Positions 1-23,029 of a stretch of DNA of 60,000 nucleotides are shown piece by piece. Where the stretch lies: contig NC_092569.1 of the NCBI RefSeq assembly GCF_037975245.1, forward strand, positions 20,393,001 through 20,453,000, in the 5' to 3' direction. The stretch comes from Apostichopus japonicus (taxonomy: Eukaryota > Echinodermata > Holothuroidea > Aspidochirotida > Stichopodidae). The notes under the pieces were generated by a model. The model ran no database searches. It worked only from the letters and a program-made list of their open reading frames with translations, and was not told the origin of the DNA. Within the stretch, counting starts at the first letter, position 1. Every line of letters begins with the position of its first letter. Position numbers and translations under genes: made by a program.

Positions 1-874
1 GTTAGTTTTGATATAACACTGTAATTTCAAATGTATACTTGTAAACACTAACCGTCACTATTTATGTTATGGTGAAACGTTTTCCTAGAGAGTGGGGCAA
101 AAAGTCAATTTAAACGTTAAAATAGGCTGCTGACATACTACGGAAGTGGATACGTTACACATGCGTGTCACAGCTTAGTCTTGTTAAGACCCTAGTATAC
201 TATAGGCAGCTTCTCTATGTTAGCGTGTGGTGTATGATTATGGTACGCCCCCAATTTCCTCATTTTCTTTTCGATACTAGGTTTGTAACGGACAGATCCT
301 CGGGCAATTTTAATTCAGTGGACAAGCGCCCTCGTATCATTCGGTAATCTCAAGATGTGTAGATACAGCACACAATGCATAGATACTATAGCGGCGTAAT
401 GAAATAAGCTGCTACAATAGAGGGGACGAGCGCCCCCGATCGTGCAAACATATAACCGGTATCGTGGAAGCTTCGCGAGAGATAAAATAACGCAAGAGAA
501 ACAAACAATACAAACGTCTTCACCAAGACTAGTCACAACTACATTCTGTACCCATTCCGTGGGTCTGAACAGATAAAAGAATGATTTTATATTGACTAGA
601 CAAATATGGAATATTACATTACATGAGAAATTATAGTTTTATAATGCGCATTGCTAATATTATATTGAGTAGCCATTGTATGGAAGCCATACCCCTCACC
701 CCTCCCCCTCCCCCTCCCCCAAAGAAAAAAGCGTAGGACTATTTCAAGTCTTCTCCGCACCTTTCTTTAATTGTGAAATTCAATATTTCATGTTACTAAT
801 CTGAAATACGTTAAGTTTATTGTCTTTTTGCAAAATTGAACTCTTTGACATATTTTAAAAATTTCCTTTTTTAG
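1..874. other. No gene seen; left flank
   Basis: AT-rich sequence with no exon I can support. A C-rich run lies near 700-720. It should be the last intron before the pseudogene exon at 875, because the equivalent intron of the intact gene is 1.8 kb, but no earlier exon of that copy is visible here. Confidence 0.5.
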
Positions 875-1354
875 TAACCGAATTTGTAAACCCTCTTATT
901 TACCAATCCGTTCGCATCGAAGGATTCGTCGTGTATACGATCACTTTGCTAAGCGTGATAAAGCACTGAAGGACATGATCAGTTGGGTGAGAGAGGTACA
1001 CAAACCAAGGAATACCAAGAATGCTTAAAGCTGAGAAAATCAAGCTCAAAACTGTAATAAATTTGTAAAACATATTATTCATTTCATTGACGGGGATTCT
1101 TAAAATGCTTGTTGAACAAATGTCCTTGTCAACTAAACTATGGTTCGCATTTACAGTGGTATGTGCATAAACGATTTCTGATATCATTGTTTGACAAAAA
1201 TTGGAAAAGATACAAAATGATGATTTTCCTCAATTATGTCTTTTTCTCTCTCTCTCTCTCTTGCTTCTACAGGGCAAGTGACCAAATGTATGACGAAAGT
1301 ATGCACCGATTCACTGAATAAAATGTCGGAAAGGTTATTATCAAGATCAATTAA
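875..1354 (+). pseudogene. Broken PTGR1-like tandem copy, last two exons
   Basis: Exon 875-995 is preceded by a T-rich AG acceptor and followed by GTACAC. It aligns with exon 8 of the intact gene (16649-16767) but is 121 nt instead of 119. An extra TA in the sequence encoding FVVY shifts the frame, and the second half resumes as FAKRDKALKDMISWVRE in another frame. A second exon starts at 1273 after CTTCTACAG and is a shrunken match to the last exon (17657-17767). It keeps ESM, FTE and GKVII, has net deletions of about 17 and 15 nt, has TAA where the intact gene has a Gln codon, and ends at TAA 1352-1354. The earlier exons would lie left of the window. I read it as a tandem duplicate of PTGR1 that has decayed. 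A sequencing error could explain the TA insertion but not the last exon. Confidence 0.75.
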
Positions 1355-3324
1355 TGAGTGATAACAAGTAATTAACAAGCAGCGGATAGCACATAGCATA
1401 AAGTATCGTACAATAGCTCATTAAAGTTTAAACTTCCTACCCCCCCCCCCACACCTCTCTCTCTCTCTAACCCCCGTATCCAACCTCATCATCCTAGCTC
1501 GTCATTCATAAAAAATAAAAATAAATCATTTAATAGACAAGCGTTACATTTGAAGTAAATAGGGAACAGTTATAAGGATGACATCCATTCATCGACAAAA
1601 TCAATCGTTATGAGTACACTCCAGATTTGAAGTGAGTCCATACTCGTAATTATGTTGTAGTACCTGTCGCTGTTCCCGTTCTCGTCATCGTGAGGTTAAT
1701 TTGTACGTATACTCGGGGCAATTGGGAAATCTATACTAGATACTGTACTGCATCAGTACGTATAGGTAATCGTGTTTAGAGTGCTGTAGCCTATACTCAC
1801 ACTAATACTCATACTATAGCGAGGAGAATGCTCTCTGTTTACTCTATTTGATACTATGATCCACTCAGATAGCGTATAGTGTGTGTTTTCATTTCATTTT
1901 ATTTTTCTATTTATATTTTAATTCCGGCTATTGAGTAAAGTATTGAATGGAGAGAGAGGCGAAGGGAGAAATCCGTCCTTAAATTCGATTCAGAATTCAT
2001 TTATACATCCAGTGAAACGGGAAAAATGGATGACAAATGCATGAATAAGGCAGTAATGATATTGTAAAAATCAACGTTCTCATGGTAAAAAACGATATTG
2101 CAAACAATATAATGATATATTTTGTGTGATACTTACTGTTCGGTGAATAAGTTCTTTAAATTTCTCCGATGCGGTATAAACAGATGGACTTTATGACAGA
2201 TGCAATGACATGCAATGATTCTCTTCGGGTTATCAACATCCCCTGATCTATATTGATTCGCACGTTTAATCATATTGGTTGTAGTATGACTTATTACAAA
2301 TGAATTTAGCTGATATTGATGTTACATTTATGGATAAATATCTTTCACATATTTGTTATACATTTATTTTCATTATTTGAAAAGGAACGTAACTAGTTCA
2401 TCTATAGTTTATGATTGATACGGGAGTTTTAGATCCAACAGGAGCAGACGTCACAAGTAGGTGCTTCAATGTTGCTATACATCAGTGATGGTTGCGCCCT
2501 TGGGGTAGGGCCTATATCGTGAGATGAATAGTTATCAACACAGGCGTTAATTAAATCGCACTTCCAGTGGAGACAAAATTTGGTATTTTGCACCCTCTTC
2601 ACATCGCGTCTACAGTTAGGTATACAGTTAGATATTTGCAGGCCATGGGTTTTTAAACAAATATGTTTGATTCATGCAATATGTAGGCCTAAGTGTAACA
2701 TTGTATATCAAACGGATTATCCCTTTAATCATAGTGAGCTCTGGACTATTTAAGGTTTTATATTGATACTTGTAGCTCTGCAACAATGTGACCTTCAGTC
2801 AATCACAGTTACCCTTAGCAAATAGTCAAGTGTAGAGGGGAAACAAAAATTAAAGATCGACCGTAATTCAATGGAGCGTGTAGGCTAACTGGTACACGTC
2901 CTACCAGCATTATTTGAGCTATATGTAAGTACAACGTAAATCGTACATAACAAAGGTGTGTAAATCTGTAGTGAAGTCGAAGAGTACGAAGGTGATTATA
3001 AGAAGCTGCAGCTGAAATCACAAGCAACAGTTCACCGAAACTAATATTACCAGGCGAAAAAACAAAACATCGTGAGTACAAATATAATGTTTACATCAGT
3101 GTATTGAATTAGCGTTATTTTGATAAATGATGTATAGTACTTAATGTAAACACGTTTATTGCTAGGCTGTCAGTAGTAAAATGAGGTAAGTGGTGATTAC
3201 GTTTACAGGCGTCGTAACTGAAAGAAAGAGGTGATAAGCCGATCGAGCTAACGACAGGGTAGGGCCAGTTGGATAGCCAAAGTGCATTAAAGCTATCCGT
3301 GTAGTAAAGTATAGACTATATACC
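1355..3324. other. No gene seen; intergenic
   Basis: AT-rich spacer between the PTGR1 pseudogene and the SINE fragment. It holds a C run at 1441-1450 followed by a CT microsatellite near 1458-1468. The small open frames here show neither codon pattern nor splice context. Confidence 0.5.
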
Positions 3325-3463
3325 TGTCAGTGAGTTTCCGAGCACACATTCCGAGCAAGCACCGGTGCCTTTCAATCATAAGGTCCCCGGTTAGAGTCAC
3401 TCCCAGATTAATGTATGTCGTCCAGTTACAGAGTTGTTGACAATTAACAATTCAAAATCATTA
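3325..3463 (+). mobile_element. tRNA-derived SINE, 5' part (copy A, split)
   Basis: This matches the reverse complement of 15040-15250. The shared part includes a tRNA-like stretch with a B-box-like GGTTAGAGTCACTCC, then a body that runs into GTTGTTGACAATT. The other copy keeps an A-box-like TTAGCTCAGTGGTTAACGCC and acceptor-stem-like GGAGTG/CACTCC ends. The 3' part of this copy lies 1.34 kb away at 4807-4885. Confidence 0.6.
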
Positions 3464-3479
3464 CGGAGAGCCAAACGTT

Positions 3480-3850
3480 CCATAAATGTCGAAAAAGAAA
3501 GTGAAGTGTCCAAGTTACTATATATATGTCCAAATCGATATCAACATGTTACAATTCGATATCAACATGTTACAATTCCATATGAACATGTCGAAACAAA
3601 ATACAATATGTCATTGCGTCTATCAACATGTCAAATTCAACATCAGCATGTCGAAAACTTGTAACAGCATGACACGTACTACACTGGTCATGTCAACATT
3701 GCTTGCTAGATACAATATTGACGTCGTGCTATAATTTTGGAACATCGGCGCGCGCCAACGTTTCGTTAATGCCCAAAACTGTATCAGTATGTCGAGATTT
3801 ATATGGGAATGTCCAAAACTTGTGTCAGCATGTTGAGAGAAGGAATAAAA
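3480..3850. repeat. Degenerate short tandem repeat around AACATGTC
   Basis: Loose repetition, about every 20 bp, of units containing CAACATGT or AGCATGTCGAAA. The open frames across it reflect the repeat and not a protein. Confidence 0.55.
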
Positions 3851-3889
3851 TATTCAAGCCAAAGGGATCACGTTGATGCCTTAGTGCAA

Positions 3890-4795
3890 TTTTTAGGCCC
3901 TTTGTCTATTTTCACATGATTAATTCCTATGTGGGCAACTGGGCCTTTGAAGTTGCTACATGGGCCCCGTTACAGTTAAAAAATGAATTCGTTGGTATTT
4001 TTGAATACCGCAATGTCCAATAGAGCCAACACCTCTAAAAGAGTTATCCTGCTTTTTGTTAACATAATCAAATCATGTGTGGGCCATGGGCCCTTTATGG
4101 CTGTTGTGTGGGGCCCGGTACAGATAAATGTCGTCGATGGTATTTTTTGGTTTATCCAATGTATAAAGGGTCCAATACAACTACAGGAATTATCCTTGTG
4201 TCTTTGCATATGAATAAATCACTTGGGCCATGGGCCCTTGAGGTTGTCTCGGCCATGGTAGAGGATGAATTTGTAGTCATAGGTTTTTCTTTTTTTAATA
4301 CCCGATAACCATAGGGTCTAGCGCCAATAACATGAAATCATCCTGCTCTCTTTTCACATGATTAAATCATGTGTGGGCCACGGGCCCTTTCTGGCTGCTG
4401 TCTGGGTCCTGGTACATCATAAAATTGTTGTAATTGGTATTTTTGGATACCCCAATGTACAAAGGGTCCAATGCCACTTTAAGAATCATCCTGCTCTCAT
4501 TTCACATAAATGAATCATGTGTTGGCCACAGGCCTTTTTTGGTTGCTGCCTGCATGGGCCCCGGTACATCATAAAGTTGCTGTAATAAGTATTTTGGGAC
4601 ACCCCAATGTCTAACTGGTGTACCGCAATATGAATTGTCTCTTTTCGCATGATTAATACCATTTTGATGGGCCCTCCTGCAGGGCCCGTCACAAGGTACA
4701 ATTACTATCATTGCTATGGTTTCTAAAAGTATCTTACTTTGAGTTTTATCCAGCGCTATTGCCTTGCCTCTTCCACATGATTAAATCAAAATTTG
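3890..4795. repeat. Diverged satellite, about 147-bp unit, 6 copies
   Basis: A CACATGATTAAATC-type anchor recurs at about 3913, 4062, 4206, 4355, 4503, 4646 and 4773, so the period is 143-149 bp with a shorter last step. Each unit also carries a GGGCC-rich part (gggccatgggccc) and a GGTATTTTTGGATACC-like part. Units are well diverged, so the array is old. Confidence 0.7.
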
Positions 4796-4806
4796 AGCCC
4801 CCTATT

Positions 4807-4885
4807 TTAATATGAATGTGAGAGACTGACTTCGGTCAGCTTGCGGCTTTGATAAGCCAATTAGGCTTCTTCGCGAGTTCCTGGG
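4807..4885 (+). mobile_element. tRNA-derived SINE, 3' part (copy A, split)
   Basis: This matches the reverse complement of about 14965-15040. Both contain GACTTCGGTCAGCTTGCGGC followed by GCTTCTTCGCGAG. It completes the element begun at 3325. Confidence 0.6.
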
Positions 4886-6074
4886 AGTAGTAGGAGGGGG
4901 GGGGGTCGGGCCAACTGGGGTCACTTAAGTCGGCTTCTGGAGGTCATACAGGGAAGAAATTAATGTTTTGAACGTCAAATGTTGTAGCCTATTCTGAGTC
5001 ATATTTAAATTATAATTTAGGTTTAGATATAGGCTAAGTATAGCTATAAACGCAAGATTGTGCTAATAAATTATATAGTAAATCCCAACTGATCAAGGAA
5101 GGGTAAAGGTATCTGAACCGTTTTGGGAGGGCCAGAGGCGAATTAAGGAGGTTATAATAGAGAGGTGCTGCCGTGGGGTCACTGAAGCCGCGTGTCCTAT
5201 ACAGGAAAAAAAGAAGAATTACAAATTAAGATGTTACATGCTGAATTCTGAGGCATATTTAGAATATAAATCAGGTCTATGTAAAGGTTTTGCCAAAATG
5301 TAGGCCTACTTTGTGTGAGGGTTGAAGAAAAACGGGAAGGGGGGGGGGTGGGTTGAGACTACATCCGTAATAATGGTCAAATTCTTTCCCTACTGAAGGC
5401 AAATTTCCCCGACTGACGGTCGTAGGTGCAGGGCGATGCACCGCCACCACCCACCCCCCCCCCCTCCAATGCGCACGCCACTTGTTGATAAGGCTGGGTT
5501 TTATACCAAGTTCGAGCAGTATCAATTATTGTACATTGAGGTACCCAACTTTTGCATACCTAGCCTACTTATTCACGCACACACCAATGATCCAAGCTGT
5601 CATATGTAGTCCTATATAGGGGAGTATCAAGACTACCTTTTTAGGGGAACAAGTGCTTTCTTATACAAGAGGGAAGGGGGGGGGGGAAACTGTTTTCTAC
5701 AAACTAATTCTAAAGATTAAGTTGAAGCAAGAGAAGACAAATGCCTGGGGCGGGGGGGGGGGTAGCCCTTTCCCTGTAACTACGCCACTGGGCCTATATC
5801 GACAAAAACGTGGTAATTTAAAAGACACGATGTACTTTGCTTCAGTACCTATATAACGCTACACAACTAATTTGCATGGCCCTATGTAGATCTCATCAAT
5901 GTTTCGCCAATCGACATGCATGTACGAAAGTCATAGATCAAAGCAACCATATTAATTAAAAATGCGAATGGTACTGTTTGTTAGTATGTTACTTACGCTA
6001 CACTGTAGAATATTTCTAAAAGGTTATACCATGAACTATACATGTTAACGCAGTTATAAAACGTTTCAACACAG
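4886..6074. other. No exon seen; G/C-tract-rich flank of PTGR1
   Basis: Contains G or C homopolymers near 4900, 5340, 5452, 5678 and 5752, and an orphan TIR-like CTACGCCACTG near 5779-5789, which suggests decayed hAT-type elements. A 5' untranslated exon of PTGR1 may lie here, but I cannot place it. Confidence 0.4.
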
Positions 6075-17767
<11,693 letters not shown>

Positions 17768-18224
17768 ATAGACACGACAGACACCAACAAAGCTACTGCA
17801 TGATGCCAACGCCATATCTATATCAACGTATGCGGCAAACTATGCATTAATATGCTCACCCTCTGGGCATTTTTGCAGTTAGGTGTTTGGAATTACTAAT
17901 ATTCATTGCAACAAATCAAAGCACGTGATACTCCAAGGAACAACAATGTTACTTTATTTGTTTGTATAATTATTATTAATATTGGGGGTAGGGGAGGGGT
18001 CGTGGGCATGTTTACTTGCTTCTCTGAATTGTGTTTTGCCTAAAACGAGCGATATGAAAGGTTGTGTCCCCTAAGTTAATCATCTATGTCATTTAGTTTG
18101 AGTCTGTGAAGTCAGCATTTAGGTATGTGGACACGTACAAATGTTGCCTTAGTATTGTAAATACTCATTGACCTTATTATATACCACCACGTCTTTCATA
18201 TTATTAAGCACGGTCATGAATCGT

Positions 18225-18230
18225 AATAAA
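18225..18230 (+). promoter_or_regulatory. Candidate polyadenylation signal AATAAA for PTGR1
   Basis: A canonical AATAAA about 460 nt after the stop codon. It is the best hexamer I noticed in the proximal 3' flank. Confidence 0.45.
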
Positions 18231-18264
18231 TTAATTCCAAGCAGATAATCGGCCCACAAACTGA

Positions 18265-18585
18265 GTTGAACCTGAACAAAATCCCGTACCTATTGATTAT
18301 AAGTTTGATGGTTTGAAGGCCCTATGTAAAAAATGGCTTAGTAATATCAATGTTAGAATCAGAGATGCATACAGATTGAGAAACAACGCGCTGGTTACAG
18401 CTGTATGTTCCTCTTATCAGATGTACTTTAGAGCTGGTCCATATCCTTTTAATATCCTTTCATTGCTGGTTCCTAATCCTTTCAAAGCTGTTGAAACTCT
18501 GATCAATCCTCCCACGAATATTAAAGCTTTAACAGTATGGAAAGTTTTGCAAGTTATATACAATTATTCTAAAGTTATTCGTTGA
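18265..18585 (+). CDS. Uncharacterised open segment downstream of PTGR1
   Basis: An uninterrupted frame from just after a TGA at 18262 to TGA 18583-18585. It contains FDGLKALCKKWLSNINVRIR, SSYQMYFRAGPYPFNILSLL and NPFKAVETLINPPTNIKAL. Composition is balanced and looks protein-like compared with other frames nearby, but no in-frame ATG opens it, so it would be a terminal exon or a gene remnant. The pattern L..K......DAYRLRNNALVTAVCSSYQMYF faintly recalls the segment after the stalk in dynein heavy chains. I would not assign it. It overlaps the probable 3' UTR of PTGR1. Confidence 0.25.
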   Translation, partial: VEPEQNPVPIDYKFDGLKALCKKWLSNINVRIRDAYRLRNNALVTAVCSSYQMYFRAGPYPFNILSLLVPNPFKAVETLINPPTNIKALTVWKVLQVIYNYSKVIR

Positions 18586-19039
18586 ACCGAAAATATTATG
18601 CAAATGTCTGTCAGCATGCAGTCAAAAGTGTTGTGAAAGAAAGAAATTTATTTATTAAGAGTCTCTGGGTCATTCCAATTCTATGAATGAAACTAGCTAT
18701 TGTGGTTGGGTGGGTAAAAAGGATCTACTTTATAGCTTTGAAAAGGCATAACCATTTACAGTTAATATTTCACTAAAATGAATAAAAGTGCTAGCATTTT
18801 TGAGGAAGCACCGCCTTTTCGCCATAATATGGTACACTTATTTTTATTTCAGTAAGTGTATATACTATGCTGGTGATGACCTATGACCTCACCCTTGAGC
18901 CTGGTGTTGGTCAACTTATATATTAAAGGTCACACTAATATTAACCACTTGTCAAACAAGGGAAACTCTTGTGGAGACTGTGCAGCCTGATAATGATAAT
19001 ATTGTCACCATCATAATTATTATAATCATAATTATTGTG

Positions 19040-19560
19040 TAAAAGTAAGTTGGCCTGACGTTTCGACCCTAGCAGGATCTTCAGAGGCTAAATGACAAGT
19101 AACAGTAACAGAAGGGACAAAAACACGTACAGAATACAGACAGGTTAATGAGGTTGGTGAACACAAAGAGAAATATGTAAGGGGATTAGTAGACAAAAAG
19201 AAAGTAGATGGACGTAAGAAAGAAAGAAACCAACAGGTGAAGAGGGGTAGGGAATAAACTGGAGAAGGACAAGGACAGTAAGGTGTGGAGAAAAAAAGGG
19301 TGGAAGAGAGTTTTTCAATTTCAATTCAATTTTCAATTCATAAGACTTTCATTCAATCTCTTGTATTAAAGTATGCAATTTTGACAATAGACGTGGGTAA
19401 ATGTACAAGAGAACAAGAGATTGAGGAGTGCCAACAAGAAGCTCTGCAGAGCTTGTTTACGTTGACACCCCTTTACAAATAAAACATAGAAAGAAAGCTT
19501 AAGTATACAGAGAAGACAGAACAAAGATGGCAATGAAAGGAAATACAAAATCAATGATAG
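19040..19560 (-). mobile_element. Probable Penelope-like element terminal fragment
   Basis: On the minus strand CTCTGAAGATCCTGCTAGGG runs into TCGAAACGTC. This is the phrase type CTGA..(hairpin)..GAAAC known from ends of Penelope-like elements and their hammerhead ribozymes. The GATCC/GGGTC stem can form, but it consumes GA of the would-be core, so activity is doubtful. The AG-rich sequence up to about 19560 is probably part of the same repeat. No reverse transcriptase is visible. Confidence 0.4.
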
Positions 19561-22500
19561 TTTGATATAAGATACTCTTTAAGACGTTTTTTGAAGGTGT
19601 TATGAGAAGAGGAGTGATGGAGAGGGGGGGGGACTTTATTAATTATTATTAATAGTTTCACAATCATGTAGTTTTAATGTGGGTATACCAGTAGAGAATA
19701 TATATATGTTTATCTTCTACAATTGAGTTTTTCATTATTCCTTTTTGTGTCTTTTACATTCCATACGTATGCACTACATAAGACGTTATCGTCCCCAACT
19801 TTATAAACACGATATACAAAGGAAGGGTTGTCCTGGTTTGACTGCTTTAGATTTCAGAATCCCTAAATCCTTGCACACTTCCACAAAACATTAAACTATA
19901 GAAGAATGAAAGACACATTGTTGACAACAGCAGAGTCTTTATTTTCATTGAAGAGGTCAAATGAAAGAGCTATAACCAATTTTTCAACATGTGTACATAA
20001 TGTGATCGGAATTGTAATACAGACTGGAATATGGTCACTTTTACTCCATGGTCAACAAGCATGTTGCTATCATGTATCTTCGAAATTTATTTTACTCACC
20101 GTGACATTTTATTGCTTACTTTACCATTCCCCCAAATGTATAAGTTGCAGACACAGAGCCACCAGGAAATTCCTTCCTTTTTTTCTTTTTTTTTGGTAAG
20201 CAAGTTTAAGCATTCTTAAGTTTGGGACCAATACTGATGATAATTAAGAAAAGCTTAGAAGATTACTGTAATTTACCAGATTAAAATAGAAATAAAGACA
20301 AAACTTGTTCATTCATATAAGTTGTGCACCACGCAAAAAAATGTATATTGCATATATTCCAAAATCGGATTGGCATTAAGAGTGTCTAAATTTGAAGAAA
20401 GCATTATTAAATTTAGCAAATTTATGAAAACCACTCGATAGAACTAAGTTCCGGTAATTTACTATATATACAAAATTCCCGAATACAATACCATATTCAA
20501 TTATAATCAGGGGGTAAATTTCAGATAAACTAGAAAAGGAAATGTCATGTAATATCAAAATATCGATACTCATTCATGTTACACAGAAGAAGTAAAAGGA
20601 GATATCCCATGGACACAAAGTCCCTTTCACTTTCGTAGCTATATATATAATTAGAAAAATATATATATATATATAAAAGAAAAATATGCAACGAAATAAA
20701 ATAGGTGAAACGGTTGTTTGGCACAGTAAATTAGAACATTTGCTTTTGTAAGCATGTATTTTCATTTAATTGTTTCGTGTACTCTATTACCAGATACGTG
20801 CTTATTCATAACGACACTTATCCATAGTTAAAGCAAGAGGGCAAGTTTACATTGCAAAACATACAAGGGAATCTTTTCATTCACAAATATTTGCACTTTT
20901 ATTTAACTAGGCGAAGATACAGTAACGTTAACATGTTGTTCAATTTGACCAGTCAGTGTCCAGTACTCTGTGTATTCTCTGTCACGTCCGAAACAGGCGT
21001 GATTCGATATTGACAGCTTGGTTGTGATGGGTTTAGACAATAATTTCTTCGTTTATTTTACAGGTGTATGCTAGCTATAAACATTACACACTATTACCAG
21101 GCTTTGGTCTCCGTTAAGGACCAAACGTCGAACTGACTTATTCGTGACCGAAATAACTTCAAAAGAGTTGCAGTAACAAATTAAAGTCCCCATCCATTGA
21201 ATATCAACAAATGCTTATACTTTGACCTTCACCACTCACTTCAATGACATAAGTTTGTATACAAATTAGAGTTGTTCTAGTTTGTGCTTGGAATTCCATG
21301 ATGTCAACCTTTGGAACAACCTTTTAGAGAGGTCTCATGCAGTGTCTACAGTCATTTGATGATCAATCTGACACGATCATTCATTGTACAACATCAACAG
21401 TACATTCCGAAACCGTTCCTAACGTTATTTACGTTATAAATAGCTAGGGCTCTATGCATCAGTGGGGGGTTCGAGGGGACCGTGGGGACAAGATGATTTA
21501 CACAAACCCCCACCCCCTATCTTAGCTCCGACGTAAAGACTCATTTATTGAAGAAGAACCATTACGTGTTCTACCTTCATATTGGGAAATAAGACCTAGT
21601 TTCCGAGAAAACAAAAATACAATGAAAGGACATTTCGCCCACTCTCAGCTAAATTCCAAAAATAAATTAAAGCCATGTTTTTCTTTTTAATCATTTTAAC
21701 AATGCAGATTTCCTCCTCCTGGCATTTTAGTCATTTTAGCCATCTACCATCTGTCGTTGATGACGATCTTTAGGGATCCGGTGTTTCATTGTGAAAATCA
21801 AGTAAAGCTTGTCTGTAGGGGCAAATTTATTAAAGAGAGAGAGAAAAAACAAACAAAAACAAACATTAATTCTAGCAAAAACACCTGCAATGCAAACTAT
21901 ATATAGGCTGTGACATCATATCATGTTTAGTTCTATACTTCAAAGAAAGTATCATTTAATCATTGTTTATAAATTAGGAATATATATTGAAAGCGTGTTG
22001 AGTTTATACTCGTTATCTTTACATCTAAACTGCACCGAACCATATCAGAGCTATTATATAGGAAATGATTTTTATTGACGTATTGACAGACAATTTCATG
22101 GACATCATTTTTAAAAATCGAGACAGATTAAACTGAGTCGAAATTGAAAAGGCGCCACCAATCAGCTGTTCCACAACGAATCTGTATCAAAATCATAAAT
22201 CACTAGCTGCAGGGCATTGGGAATGTATGTTATTTAACAAAAATATGTATATTATTGTCTACACTGTAGTAAATGATAGCTATTAAACACACTACAACTT
22301 AAATGCAGTAAATATGTAGCCTATGATAGTTGTATTGTGTGATGCACTTTTTACGGCTGCCTTGTAAGAATATGAATTTACTTCCTGAATGTTTTCGTTT
22401 GTAGAAAATAACAACAAAAATCGTTAGCACAACAGTTTCCATGGTAATATTATATATTACTGAATGTTTTGTAACAATAAAAGATATATTCTGTTTGACA

Positions 22501-22906
22501 TTCATTTCAGAATAATGCGCAATTCTGTATACAAACATCTTGTCATTACGTTTTGTGTGTGACACTGCACTATCGACACTGACGAAGAAATAGTACAGGC
22601 AAAAGAAAGACAAAATCAAAATCAAAGAAGCAAATGATAATTAGTCACATGCTAATTAATAATATACTTCATATTTAACCTACCGTTTAAGAGGCGTCTT
22701 CAATAAGTCTCCTTGTGGTGATATTGGATGCTGGATAATAGTAAACATAAAAACAACATAAATATGAAAATGTTCAAATGTCCATCGCAAATTTATATTG
22801 CGACGGTTACAAGACACACATCAATTTGAAGCAATGAGACGAAATATATGTCCATTTAATTGCGATAATCCTTAGTTACCTCTTGTCATGACTTGAAATG
22901 AATATG
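19561..22906. other. No gene seen; intergenic
   Basis: AT-rich spacer between convergent PTGR1 (+) and the SH2 gene (-). Short open frames here are dominated by Ile, Phe, Tyr and Leu and lack splice context. A small TA run lies near 20660-20690. The 3' UTR of the SH2 gene should run into the right end. Confidence 0.5.
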
Positions 22907-23029
22907 TTAAACTTTCATAATGAAGGATGTGAGAGGCAGAAGGAGCAGGAGGGGTGTGGAAGGGGACGGGCGGGAGATCGGGCGGGGAAGGGACGGGTGG
23001 GGGATCGGGAGGGGTCTGAACTTGCCATT
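22907..23029 (-). CDS. SH2 gene last coding exon (Pro-rich tail)
   Basis: Acceptor TATTTCACAG on the minus strand. In phase with the previous exon it reads NGKFRPLPIPHPSLPRPISR, then a short hydrophobic end and TAA at 22909-22907. Another frame gives QTPPDPPPVPSPPDLPPVPF and stays open further, like an SH3 ligand, but it does not fit the phase of the donor I chose. The exact tail is therefore uncertain. Confidence 0.5.
   Translation of the reverse strand, partial: NGKFRPLPIPHPSLPRPISRPSPSTPLLLLLPLTSFIMKV

Larger units (their letters stand above)
3464..4806. repeat. 1.34-kb tandem-repeat block lying inside SINE copy A
   Basis: The related copy at 14957-15195 has only a few bases at this point. 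Here the SINE is interrupted by about 1.34 kb made largely of two unrelated tandem-repeat families, described in the next two entries. I see no clear target duplication at the junctions, so insertion, internal expansion, or deletion in the other copy all remain possible. Confidence 0.55.
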
